A stretch of DNA of 64,000 bases from contig NZ_CP051167.1 of the NCBI RefSeq assembly GCF_012295525.1, positions 1,364,001 through 1,428,000 on the forward strand, read 5' to 3'. Under the pieces are notes generated by a model, which ran no database searches, was not told the origin of the DNA, and saw only the letters and a program-made list of their open reading frames with translations. A program made the translations under genes and the position numbers. How positions within the stretch are numbered: the first letter of the stretch is position 1; the number at the start of each line of letters is the position of its first letter. The stretch comes from Oxynema aestuarii AP17 (GTDB lineage Bacteria; Cyanobacteriota; Cyanobacteriia; Cyanobacteriales; Laspinemataceae). Shown here piece after piece: positions 52,765 through 60,794 of this stretch.

Positions 52765-54186
52765 ATGCGTAAAACTAAAATCATCTGTACTCTCGGTCCG
52801 GCGAGCTCCGACTACGAAACCATTAAAGCAATGGTAGAAGCCGGAATGGATGTGGCCCGTTTGAACTTTTCTCATGGCGACCATAGCACCCATCAAAAAA
52901 ACATCGAAACCTTACGCCAAATCTCTCACGAACTCGACAAACCGATCGCCATCCTTCAAGACTTACAAGGTCCCAAAATTCGGGTCGGCGACATGGAAGA
53001 AGGAACCGTCCTCGAAGCAGGTCAAAAAACTACCATTACCATGCAAAATGTGGTAGGAAATGCTCAAAAATTTAGCTCCACTTATAAAGGATTGGCAACC
53101 GATATCAACGAAGGGGATACGATCCTGATTGATGACGGCTTAATTTGCATTCAAGCGGATCGCGTTTTGAATAACGAAATTTACGGCACCGTCGTCCATG
53201 GAGGAGCACTCAAAAGTCACAAAGGGATTAACTTGCGTCACTCTTCAATTTCGACGCCAGCCCTCACGGACAAAGATATTAAAGACCTCGATTTTGGCTT
53301 GAGTGAAGAGGTCGATTACGTGGCGCTTTCTTTTGTTTGTGAAGCGTCCGATATCAAGGAAGTCAAAGGTGCCGTCAGACGCAAAGATAAACAAGCCCAT
53401 GTCGTCGCTAAAATCGAACGTCACGAAGCGATAGAAGATTTAGAACAAATTGTGATGACGGCGGATGCGGTCATGGTGGCGCGCGGCGATTTGGGGGTCG
53501 AAATTCCCTTAGACCGCGTACCGATGCTGCAAAAAACAATTTTGCAAAGCTGTCGAATGCATCTCAAACCCGCAATTACCGCGACCCAAATGTTAGAGTC
53601 GATGATTCACAATCCCCGTCCGACTCGCGCGGAAGTTTCCGATATCGCCAACGCGATTTTAGATGGTACGGACGCGCTGATGCTCTCGGGAGAAACTGCG
53701 GTGGGAAACTATCCGGTAGAAGCGGTGCGAACGATGGCGCGGATTGCAGAAACGACGGAAGCTCGCCTGACTACTTCCCATCAATATCTCAACGGTTTTG
53801 AAGATGAAGGAATCGGTAATTCCGTGGTGTATGCAGCGTGTCGCTTGGCGGAAAATCTCAAAGCTAAGGCCATTATTTGTTTTACCGAAAGCGGATTTAC
53901 CGGACGTTTGCTCTCGAAATATAGACCGATGATTCCGGCGATTGGAGTGACTACCGATGCTTTTGTAGAACGTCGTTTGGCTCTCTATTGGGGATTGCAA
54001 TCGATTTGTTTAGAAGAAGTCACCAATACCGATGAAATGATTTTGCAGGTCGAACAAGCGGTGGTCAAACGCCGCTTTGTCGAACGAGGGGATTTGGTGG
54101 TGATTATTGCTGGATTACCTCTTCCAATTACTGGGGTGACGAATTTGATTAAAGTCCATCGCATCGGCGAAAGTTATGCGATTTAG
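52765..54186 (+). CDS. pyk: pyruvate kinase
   Basis: Glycolytic enzyme converting PEP and ADP to pyruvate and ATP. The 473-residue product has MRKTKIICTLGPASSDYETI, the substrate motif ARLNFSHGDH, ILQDLQGPKIRVG, the catalytic-Lys segment AKIERHEAIEDLEQI, MVARGDLGVEIP and ATQMLESMIHNPRPTRAEVSDIANAILDGTDALMLSGETAVG. It ends without the extra C-terminal PEP-utiliser domain found in the longer (about 590-residue) cyanobacterial isozyme, so it is the short type. The start is ATG 52765. Confidence 0.96.
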   Translation: MRKTKIICTLGPASSDYETIKAMVEAGMDVARLNFSHGDHSTHQKNIETLRQISHELDKPIAILQDLQGPKIRVGDMEEGTVLEAGQKTTITMQNVVGNAQKFSSTYKGLATDINEGDTILIDDGLICIQADRVLNNEIYGTVVHGGALKSHKGINLRHSSISTPALTDKDIKDLDFGLSEEVDYVALSFVCEASDIKEVKGAVRRKDKQAHVVAKIERHEAIEDLEQIVMTADAVMVARGDLGVEIPLDRVPMLQKTILQSCRMHLKPAITATQMLESMIHNPRPTRAEVSDIANAILDGTDALMLSGETAVGNYPVEAVRTMARIAETTEARLTTSHQYLNGFEDEGIGNSVVYAACRLAENLKAKAIICFTESGFTGRLLSKYRPMIPAIGVTTDAFVERRLALYWGLQSICLEEVTNTDEMILQVEQAVVKRRFVERGDLVVIIAGLPLPITGVTNLIKVHRIGESYAI

Positions 54187-54310
54187 CTCTATTTTTTCCT
54201 TGATTGGGGAATTCAAATAAGAGCGTGATGGTTACAATAGACAAAGCGCAATAGACAAAGCGCGATCGCTACAGTTCGGGCGATCGCGCTCTGGTATGAT
54301 TAAAAATGGC

Positions 54311-54461
54311 AGGACAGGCGGTAAGCGTTATTAACTACTTTGTTCCTCGGCGAGGATTGGAGACAAAAAAAGAGCCGAGGGAGGGAATCGAACCCCCAAA
54401 CTTAGGGAAATGCTCCACAAGTGCAATCCAGTGCGGTAATTCAACCTTACACAGTTCCTGC
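54311..54461 (-). ncRNA. structured repeat element B with tRNA-like T-arm
   Basis: Shares both ends with element A (plus-strand AGGACAGGCGGT(A/C)AGC at one end and CAGTTCCT at the other). Its interior contains, on the minus strand, GGGGG-TTCGATT-CCCTC, which is a perfect tRNA T-arm pattern, followed by CCTCGGC and T7. GCCGAGG lies 22 bases beyond and can pair with CCTCGGC. A complete tRNA does not fold: no D-arm or 7-base anticodon loop can be placed. Whether it is expressed is unknown. Confidence 0.4.
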
Positions 54462-54557
54462 CATATTTTGGCTTTTGTAACGTTCTCTTCAGTTATAAAG
54501 GAAGAGACCCAAAAAGGAAAGTTGAGCGGATGTCGTCGGGAAGGAAGGATTGAAATA

Positions 54558-54661
54558 AGGACAGGCGGTCAGCATAACGGCGTTCCGAGACTGTTAACTA
54601 CAGTTTTTCCTAACTTGGAATCAGGTTGGTGTGTAACGCCGCACCTAACTCAGTTCCTCAT
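54558..54661 (-). ncRNA. structured repeat element A (candidate HEARO/omega-type RNA)
   Basis: About 104 bases reading ATGA-GGAACTGAGTTAGG... to ...CTGACCGCCTGTCCT on the minus strand. CGGCGTT near the 5' end pairs with AACGCCG near the 3' end, enclosing CTGT/ACAG and further small stems. A promoter with its predicted start at the ATGA directly precedes it. HEARO RNAs (guide RNAs of IscB relatives) are known to sit behind ATGA or GTGA and often lack the nuclease gene; no IscB gene is in the window. The assignment is an inference. Confidence 0.4.
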
Positions 54662-54668
54662 GTAATAC

Positions 54669-54697
54669 AGTGTAGTACGATCTGGGGAAGATGTCAA
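54669..54697 (-). promoter_or_regulatory. strong sigma-70-type promoter reading into element A
   Basis: On the minus strand TTGACA (54697-54692), a 17-base spacer and TACACT (54674-54669). The predicted start falls at about 54661, the first base of element A. Confidence 0.65.
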
Positions 54698-54823
54698 GGG
54701 TTGGGAGGTAAATTTTGCTAAAAAGCTCAACTTTTTGGGTGGAATGGGTGAGGCAAAAAAGGGGTCTAGATGACTGCTTGGCAAGCATAATACCATTTTC
54801 AAAAATAATGAGAAAGATCGAGG

Positions 54824-54852
54824 GTAGAGATACGGCAATGCCGTATCCCTAC
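54824..54852. repeat. palindromic repeat, GTAG...CTAC family, core 1
   Basis: GTAGAGATACGGCA and the complementary arm to CCCTAC form a 29-base near-perfect palindrome. It has the same ends as 54963-54989 and 60213-60240, with a different core. Confidence 0.65.
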
Positions 54853-54962
54853 AGGTTACTCATCTCCATCAAGGTTTTAGAAAATCGGCATAAATTGCTT
54901 GCAATGAGTTGAATTAAATGGGTTTATTTTCCTTGTTTGTCGATATAAAAAATGCGCATTTT

Positions 54963-54989
54963 GTAGGGACAAAAAATTTTTGCCCCTAC
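54963..54989. repeat. palindromic repeat, GTAGGG...CCCTAC family, core 2
   Basis: GTAGGGACAAAAAA and TTTTTGCCCCTAC form a 27-base near palindrome. Confidence 0.65.
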
Positions 54990-55020
54990 GGTGATTGTGG
55001 CTTCACTACATCAGATATCT

Positions 55021-55989
55021 CTAATTGAGATATTCCGGTTTGGCGAAGAGAGAAGCATAGATGAGTTCGTCATCGGCTTCGACAAATTGTCCGGCGAACT
55101 GGTCGCCGATCGCCGTTTTTAAGCGCAGATTGAGAAAGCGTTCTTCTTCTCGAACTTCAAAGGTTTGTTGCGGCGTTTTGGCTAAATTTTCCTGCAGGGT
55201 TTGTTGCAACTGCTGGCGACTGTCTTGCAGGCTTTCGCGCAGTTCGGCGAGGCTTTTAACGGGGAAGGGTTCGGCAATCGGTTCGCGAACGGCTTCGTCC
55301 TTAAAAGCGGCGACGCCATAGCAAAAACAAACTAACGGCATCCACAGTTCTTGGAAATAAGCCGCCGTGGGTGCAATTTCAATCCCGGCGAGTTTGTCAT
55401 CGAGAAAGAATAACGCCCCGGTTTGACCGTTCAAGTATTCCAAACGGCTTTGATATTGGGTTAAAAAGCCCCGTTTGCGGGTGATAATTTGTTCGAGGTG
55501 ACCGCGATCGCTCAAGCCGAAATCGCGATTGAGTTCGGAAATTTTACCCCACAATTTGCTATAAGAGGCTTGGTGGCGAACCTCCAGGGCAGGCGATCGC
55601 AATTGCAGGGGTAAAATAAAGAACCACTGTTCGCGACCTTTTAAATATCCGCCTTGCGATTCTTGGACGCAGCACGCATCCTCAAACATCAGTTTTTGTC
55701 CGGCAGCAATAAAGGCGGATCGACACAAAGCGTGGTTTTGCGCTTGGTCTTGAACGTAACCGATATGCAACGGGACGATCGCCACGCCTTCGCGGCTGGG
55801 ATTGGACAGTTCGACACTGCCATATCCGGCGACCCGATTTAATTTTAAACCGCTTAAGGGACTGGTAAATTGTCCCGGGCGATCGCCTCCAAAAATAGGA
55901 ACGACACTCAGGCGACCGGAGACTTGGGGCGCGCCAAATTGGTAGCGGGACAGGTCGAAAGTTTGGGGAACTAATTGTTGACAATCCAT
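55021..55989 (-). CDS. ARPP-1-like uncharacterised protein
   Basis: The 322-residue product is cytosolic. Residues 20-125 resemble the ARPP-1 domain (a beta-rich domain named for its association with ADP-ribosyl-glycohydrolase and phosphatase systems): LSVVPIFGG ... YGSVELSNPSREGVAIVPLHIGYVQDQAQNHALCRSAFIAAGQKLMFEDACCVQESQGGYL. The middle part has two more Cys (CFCYGVA), and residues 245-280 form a Gln/Leu helix. The family call is by eye and moderate. The start is ATG 55989. It lies 73 bases downstream of the vWA gene, likely the same operon; that pairing is the main functional clue. Confidence 0.55.
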   Translation of the reverse strand: MDCQQLVPQTFDLSRYQFGAPQVSGRLSVVPIFGGDRPGQFTSPLSGLKLNRVAGYGSVELSNPSREGVAIVPLHIGYVQDQAQNHALCRSAFIAAGQKLMFEDACCVQESQGGYLKGREQWFFILPLQLRSPALEVRHQASYSKLWGKISELNRDFGLSDRGHLEQIITRKRGFLTQYQSRLEYLNGQTGALFFLDDKLAGIEIAPTAAYFQELWMPLVCFCYGVAAFKDEAVREPIAEPFPVKSLAELRESLQDSRQQLQQTLQENLAKTPQQTFEVREEERFLNLRLKTAIGDQFAGQFVEADDELIYASLFAKPEYLN

Positions 55990-56062
55990 AGGTTGACCCC
56001 CTCAATACATTGAAAATTTTTGGGTGGGGAAGGGGCGATCGCCCGATCGCCCCTAGTGAGCG

Positions 56063-57436
56063 TCAAGCCGCTTTTTCGAGTGGTCGGTCGAGCCATTGTT
56101 CGACAATTTCCAGTTTTTTCAATAAGAAATTGTGAATCGTTCGCTCGCCTTTTTCGCCTTCAACAAAGCTGAAGAGCGCAACTAAGACCCCTTCAAAGTC
56201 TTCTTGATGCCAAAACTCAAATTGGGGTAAATTGGGCGCGTTGCGGCGCAAACTCAAATCGTCGTTAGGACTGAATTTGCTATGGCAAAACACCACGGGG
56301 GTTTGAATGCCCAATTGCGCAAACGTGGCCGTAACCCGGGCTAAATCGCCGGGATAGGTGTTCTCGTAGCCGTCGGAGACGATCGCCACCAGATCCGGTT
56401 GGCTTTCGATCGCGGCGATCGTCGCCGTTGCCAAATCGCTCGGCCCTTGGGGTTGGGGTAACGTACCGGAACCGCCGACGGGGAAGACTTCCAGGCGATC
56501 GCAACGGCGTTGTAACACCCGTTGGAAAGCCACGGACTGGGCGATCGTGCAATATTCCCGTTCGCCATAGCCCCGGGTGGAGGTGGACCCATCGAGAACC
56601 ACGGCGACCTTGCCCTCGAAGTACGGTAGGGGACGGGCGGCAGCTTCGACGTAAGCATCCACGGCCCGTTCCAGTTCCGGGGAACTGCCGCCGCGATAGA
56701 GGTGAACCAAGGTGGCGGCGATATCGCCGCGATTGGTGGCGGTCACCGTTTTCGGGCGTTCCGGTTCGCGATCGAGTGGTTCGGCGCGATCGCGGTGGGT
56801 CTGCTGGTACGCTCCCGTTGCGAGCGATCGCACGCCCCCGCGATAGAGGGTCGGAAATAGGCTCTCGACGCGCGCCGGGTCGCGGGCAAAACGCAGCAGA
56901 TTGCGCCGCACGTAGGTTTGACGGCTCCGTTCGCCCTCGGCGAGCCATTTGGCACAAGCCCGGGCGACATTTTTGCCGATCGCGTGTTCGAGACTGTCTG
57001 CAACTGCCGGACGGCGACTGCCGAGGAGGTCTTCAAACTGCGGATGGTTGAGGATGTAACGCAAGATCGCTTTACGGGCGTGTTTGTGATTGGCCCGTTC
57101 CCGTCGCACGGCGAGAAACACGCGCAGGACGCGATCGGCGCCGAGGCTTTCTAAGAGAATCCGGGTGACGCGATCGAGGGTCCGTCGCACGTTGTCGTCG
57201 AGACCGACACGAGAGGCGCGCAGGAGTTGGAATAAGACGCGCTCGCGCTGGACGGTTTGTACCCCTCCGGCTAAGGCTAACAGGGCGTACAGCTCGCTTT
57301 GGCGCTCGTAGAGCGTGCGATGCAGCGCTTCGTCGCTCCACTCGGGGGGTTGTCCGTTGTCGCGCAGGACGAAGGGTTCCGCGTGCGATCGCAGGTGGTT
57401 GAACACCGTCGCGAGGGTGTATGGATTTCGTTCCAT
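56063..57436 (-). CDS. von Willebrand factor A domain protein with helical N-terminus
   Basis: The 457-residue product has a helical N-terminal region (1-255; repeated Arg-rich helices such as RRTLDRVTRILLESLGADRVLRVFLAVRR) that could form a HEAT-like scaffold. A vWA domain spans about 265-430, with metal-ion site VVLDGSTSTRG (DxSxS) and the later Asp in AIVSDGYENT. The layout, an alpha-helical ring plus vWA, resembles Ro60/TROVE proteins, but I cannot confirm TROVE motifs. AGGAGG lies 8 bases before ATG 57436, an unusually strong RBS. It is followed by the ARPP-1-like gene. The leader contains a promoter and a terminator (see 57511-57608). Confidence 0.72.
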   Translation of the reverse strand: MERNPYTLATVFNHLRSHAEPFVLRDNGQPPEWSDEALHRTLYERQSELYALLALAGGVQTVQRERVLFQLLRASRVGLDDNVRRTLDRVTRILLESLGADRVLRVFLAVRRERANHKHARKAILRYILNHPQFEDLLGSRRPAVADSLEHAIGKNVARACAKWLAEGERSRQTYVRRNLLRFARDPARVESLFPTLYRGGVRSLATGAYQQTHRDRAEPLDREPERPKTVTATNRGDIAATLVHLYRGGSSPELERAVDAYVEAAARPLPYFEGKVAVVLDGSTSTRGYGEREYCTIAQSVAFQRVLQRRCDRLEVFPVGGSGTLPQPQGPSDLATATIAAIESQPDLVAIVSDGYENTYPGDLARVTATFAQLGIQTPVVFCHSKFSPNDDLSLRRNAPNLPQFEFWHQEDFEGVLVALFSFVEGEKGERTIHNFLLKKLEIVEQWLDRPLEKAA

Positions 57437-57510
57437 CTGCCGACCTCCTCTTGATGGGTATTTTAAGATTGGAATTTTAGAAATTTGAGGTCTAAAAGCC
57501 CGATTTTTAC

Positions 57511-57573
57511 AAAATAAAAGGCTGCACTAAGGTCGTGCAGCTTCTCTAAAAACAGGAGAGTTCTTCGTGCGTA
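57511..57573 (-). ncRNA. candidate small RNA or attenuated leader upstream of the vWA gene
   Basis: The minus-strand promoter at 57608-57580 predicts a start near 57573. The transcript would fold a CTCT/AGAG hairpin and end at a perfect GCTGCAC-N7-GTGCAGC stem (57541-57521) followed by CTTTTATTTT, giving about 60 bases. It either ends there as a small RNA or reads through to the vWA start at 57436. The same stem may also terminate the sensor-kinase transcript. Confidence 0.45.
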
Positions 57574-57579
57574 ATATAA

Positions 57580-57608
57580 ATACTACATAAGTACTACATT
57601 AATGTCAA
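57580..57608 (-). promoter_or_regulatory. strong sigma-70-type promoter of the vWA operon
   Basis: TTGACA (57608-57603), a 17-base spacer and TAGTAT (57585-57580) on the minus strand, beginning three bases beyond the stop codon of the sensor kinase. ATGTAGTA occurs twice as a direct repeat inside it, 11 bases apart, a possible operator. Confidence 0.65.
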
Positions 57609-57610
57609 GT

Positions 57611-60088
57611 CTACTGTTGTAGAGGAACGGGAGGCAGGGCGGATAAGGGTAAAGTCACTTTAAAAGTAGTGCCGACGCCGACTTGTGTATCGACGGTAAT
57701 TTCGCCGCCGTGTAAATCGACGCTGCGCTTGACGATCGCCAATCCCAATCCGGTGCCGGGAATGTCGCCGACGTTGCTACAGCGATGGAATAACTCGAAC
57801 AGGCGCGGTAAATCTTCCGATTTGATGCCGATACCGGAATCTTTGACCGTGAAAGCGATCTGGCGATCGTAGTAATCGACGGTAAACTCAACCCGACCGC
57901 CCGGGGGGGAATATTTGAGGGCATTGGAGAGTAAATTACTGAGGATTTGGCGTAAGAGTTTGGAGTCGAGACGCGGTGGGGGGGAATCGGGGCCGAGGCG
58001 GCGATCGTTTTGGAAAAATTGAATCTTGCGATCTTGGGTATTGACCAAGTGCAGTTCTTCGATCAAGTTCTGACAAAAGGTTTCAAGGTCGAGGGATTGC
58101 GGTTGAAAACTGATGCCGTTGGCTTCGCTGCGCCCGATGAATAAGACATCTTCGAGCAGTTGAGTCATGTTGACGGCGGAATTTTGGATGCGATTGAGGG
58201 CTTGTCGTTTCTTTTCGAGGCGATCGACGGCAGATTCTTCGATATAGAATTCGAGTAAATCGGCAGAAGAGAGGATGGTCGTCAGGGGGGTGCGGAACTC
58301 GTGGGAGACCATCGAGATAAAACGGGTTTTGAGTTCCATGACTTCGCGTTCTTTGGCGATCGCCTGTCGTAATTGTTCTTCGGCGTGTTTGCGTTCGGTA
58401 ATATCTTCGGCAATTCCGGCGACGCGGTAGATCTCGCCGGACTCGTCGCGAATCGGGAAGCCGCGATCGCGAATCCAGCGAATCGACCCGTCCGGTCGGA
58501 CGATGCGATATTCCAAATCGAGGCAATCGAGGGGGTGGAGAGCCGCCCAGAGGCGATCGCGCTCTTCCGGGTGAACCGCTTCAAACCGGGCGGCAGGATT
58601 GCGGTAGAGGTCTTCGCAGGTCAATCCCCAAATCTGTTCGTAAGCGGGACTGACGTAGAGAAGTTCTCGACCGTGGCGATCGCCGATCCAAAAGACCGCC
58701 TCGATATTTTCCGCCAACTGGCGAAAGCGTTCCTCACTCGATCGCAACGCCGCTTCTGCTTGCTTGCGTTCGGTAATATCCCGTCCGACGGCTTGAAACT
58801 CACTCAAGCGACCCCGTTCGTCAAAAATCGCCCGTTCGGTCCACTGTTGGGTGCGAATCGTACCGTCGGGCATCACGATCCGATGTTCCCGACTGACTGC
58901 GGGAGTCTCGCCGACATCGAGGGGTTCGTGGGGGATGAGGGGAACTAAAGAGCCGTCCATCAGTTGTTCCCGTTCGACGTTGAAATAGCGGCAGTAGGCA
59001 TCGTTGACGAAGGTGAGGCGTCCGTTGGGGGCGAAGCGACAGATCAGTTCGGTTTGATCTTCGACGATCGCCCGATAACGCGCCTCGCTTTTGCGTAACG
59101 CCGCTTCGGCTCCGATCCGTTCTTGGTGCAGGGAAATCGCTGCCGCCGCCGCTTTTAAGAGGGAGACTTCCGACTCGGACCAGGGGCGGGCTTCCCGGGC
59201 GTTGTCGAACCCGACAAACCCGAAAAATTCACCGTTGACAATTAAGGGCAACATTAAAATCGAACGCACCCCCGCCGCTTCTAACATCTGGCGTTCGCCT
59301 TCGGGAAAATCGCGGCTGATTCCGGCGACGGTTTCGCCGCGCGTCAAGTGGTGTAGCCAGCGTGGGGGGAATTGGATCAGACGATCGCGCCACTGGCGAT
59401 CGCAGATTCTCGAACTAGTTGCTCCGGAAGCGTCGGTCTCGCTGGCGGACCAATCGGCGAGACAGACGGCGCGATCTTCTAAGGGGGGGCAATTCTCCGA
59501 CCGAGTCCCTGCGCGAACGTCGCCTGTGGAGGGCGAGGGGATTTGGAATAAATATACTCGGGTGGCGCCTGCGGCTTTTCCCAAGGGTTCGAGGACTTCT
59601 GGATAGGGCGATCGCTCCAAGTCGCGCGCCGGACGATCCCCTTGGAACGCCAGCAAGCGACGTTGCACTTCAACTAAGGTAGCCAATTGCTGGTTGGCTT
59701 GACTCAACTCTCGGGTGAGGTGATGCAAGCGCAAAGCGGCGCGGACGCGAGCCAAGAGTTCTTCAGCTTCGACGGGTTTGGAGAGAAAATCGTCGGCTCC
59801 GGTATCTAAGCCTTTGACGCGATCGTCTACTTCTTCGCGAGCGGTGAGCAGGATGAAAAACATCGTCGCCAGTTGTGGGTCCGCTTTCACTTGGCGGCAG
59901 ACTTGCAAACCGTCGAGGACGGGCATCATCCAGTCACAAATCATCAGATCGGGATGTTCTGCTCGGGCACGCTGCAAGCCTTCTTGTCCGTTGAGGGCGA
60001 CCGAAACTTGATGTCCTTCGCTTTCGAGTAAGTCGCGTAAGACGAGTTGAACGGTGAGATCGTCATCGACGATTAAAATTTTGGCCAT
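57611..60088 (-). CDS. hybrid sensor: response-regulator receiver, GAF, two PAS, histidine kinase
   Basis: Soluble two-component signal protein of 825 residues. Receiver at 1-125 with phospho-acceptor D52 (LMICDWMMPVLDG) and conserved KPV; GAF-like domain about 150-330; PAS about 340-455 (FAPNGRLTFVNDAYCRYFNVEREQLMDG); PAS about 465-580 with PAC segment; HisKA with MVSHEFRTPLTTILSS (catalytic His) at about 600; HATPase with LRQILSNLLSNALKYSPPGG and the GTGLGLAIVKRSVDLHGG loop near 790. It has no membrane helix, so the GAF/PAS domains must sense an internal signal. ATG 60088 gives the receiver start MAKILIVDDD. Its output partner is unknown. Confidence 0.93.
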   Translation of the reverse strand: MAKILIVDDDLTVQLVLRDLLESEGHQVSVALNGQEGLQRARAEHPDLMICDWMMPVLDGLQVCRQVKADPQLATMFFILLTAREEVDDRVKGLDTGADDFLSKPVEAEELLARVRAALRLHHLTRELSQANQQLATLVEVQRRLLAFQGDRPARDLERSPYPEVLEPLGKAAGATRVYLFQIPSPSTGDVRAGTRSENCPPLEDRAVCLADWSASETDASGATSSRICDRQWRDRLIQFPPRWLHHLTRGETVAGISRDFPEGERQMLEAAGVRSILMLPLIVNGEFFGFVGFDNAREARPWSESEVSLLKAAAAAISLHQERIGAEAALRKSEARYRAIVEDQTELICRFAPNGRLTFVNDAYCRYFNVEREQLMDGSLVPLIPHEPLDVGETPAVSREHRIVMPDGTIRTQQWTERAIFDERGRLSEFQAVGRDITERKQAEAALRSSEERFRQLAENIEAVFWIGDRHGRELLYVSPAYEQIWGLTCEDLYRNPAARFEAVHPEERDRLWAALHPLDCLDLEYRIVRPDGSIRWIRDRGFPIRDESGEIYRVAGIAEDITERKHAEEQLRQAIAKEREVMELKTRFISMVSHEFRTPLTTILSSADLLEFYIEESAVDRLEKKRQALNRIQNSAVNMTQLLEDVLFIGRSEANGISFQPQSLDLETFCQNLIEELHLVNTQDRKIQFFQNDRRLGPDSPPPRLDSKLLRQILSNLLSNALKYSPPGGRVEFTVDYYDRQIAFTVKDSGIGIKSEDLPRLFELFHRCSNVGDIPGTGLGLAIVKRSVDLHGGEITVDTQVGVGTTFKVTLPLSALPPVPLQQ

Positions 60089-60212
60089 AGTAAAGCTGGA
60101 ATTGAAGTGCAAAGCAGGGAGACGATCGAGGCGCCCGGGGGAAACGCTCTCGTGTCTCTTGCATCTCTGGAGAGTTCACCTTAAAAATGTAGTCAGTCAA
60201 GACTTAGGCTGG

Positions 60213-60240
60213 GTAGGGGCGTTTCGCGAAACGCCCCTAC
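60213..60240. repeat. perfect 28-base palindrome, GTAGGG...CCCTAC family, core 3
   Basis: GTAGGGGCGTTTCG followed by its exact complement CGAAACGCCCCTAC. I recall this element as widely dispersed in cyanobacterial genomes. Confidence 0.75.
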
Positions 60241-60510
60241 TGAAGGTGAGGCATGAAGCCCCGTTACTGAGCGTGCGGGGTACTGACACGCGATCGCCTA
60301 TCTTTAGCTATTTTGACAGGATGACGGGTTTTGTCGCACGATCGCCTCGGCAACCCTTCCGACCGAACCGCGAGGAGAGACGGTGACGATCCTCGGGTCT
60401 CAAGCGGCGCGATCGCCCGTCCGCATGTGGGGCGCGGACTCTGACGTCGCGGGCGGCGTTGCTGGCGGTCAAGACTCGCTCTCGCAGCGCGTATTTTAAA
60501 ATAGTCCAAA

Positions 60511-60538
60511 AATAAAAAACCCCCCTAGGGCTGGGGGG
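60511..60538 (-). terminator. minus-strand terminator
   Basis: CCCCCC/GGGGGG stem (60533-60538 with 60520-60525), 7-base loop, followed on the minus strand by T6. It lies 257 bases beyond the stop of the HTH gene at 60795. Confidence 0.75.
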
Positions 60539-60540
60539 CA

Positions 60541-60738
60541 TGTCACACTCAGGGTGTCGAACAAATTCAGGGTGATCGCAATATCATTGTGGCTAAAACA
60601 GCCAATGAAGGGCATCAGCCAAATGGCTTAATTTGTTTCAGCGATCTTGCGGATGCCATGCAAGCTGTCGTTGAGTTAGATCGGGACTCAAGCGGGTCGA
60701 TCTTGAACTCGATGCTGGAGTTTCTTCGCGATCGGTGA
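60541..60738 (+). pseudogene. C-terminal gene fragment, unidentified
   Basis: An open frame without a start codon encodes about 65 residues of good protein-like sequence (VEQIQGDRNIIVAKTANEGH, then ICFSDLADAMQAVVELDRDS) and ends at TGA 60736-60738. It begins right next to the terminator stem at 60538, so the 5' part of the gene was lost. The family was not recognised. Confidence 0.5.
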
Positions 60739-60794
60739 ATTTATTTCACATTTAGTTTGCAATCAAAATCTGTTTGCAGCCCGGGGGGCGATCG

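Larger units (their letters stand above)
54187..55020. other. 834-base gene-free block with structured elements
   Basis: Contains an 11-bp HIP1-based hairpin (54259-54269 with 54280-54290), two related elements A and B, a strong minus-strand promoter and two palindromic repeats, each listed separately. Plus-strand frames (for example 54306-54665) arise from antisense reading of these elements and are not credible genes. Confidence 0.6.
60113..60540. other. 428-base intergenic region with repeats
   Basis: Holds the palindrome 60213-60240 and the minus-strand terminator 60511-60538. No gene was recognised. Confidence 0.5.

Noticed and set aside
54259-54290. 11-bp hairpin after pyk as a terminator
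   Set aside because: Stem made of HIP1 octamers and no T-run; HIP1 pairs produce such hairpins by chance throughout the genome.
54306-54665. 120-codon plus-strand frame with REGIEPPN segment
   Set aside because: It is antisense to elements A and B; the GIEPP-type string comes from reading a tRNA-like T-arm backwards, a well-known source of false ORFs.
54311-54697. tmRNA (one-piece or permuted) for elements A/B
   Set aside because: No tag-peptide reading frame of the cyanobacterial type and no G-U pair at the third acceptor position.
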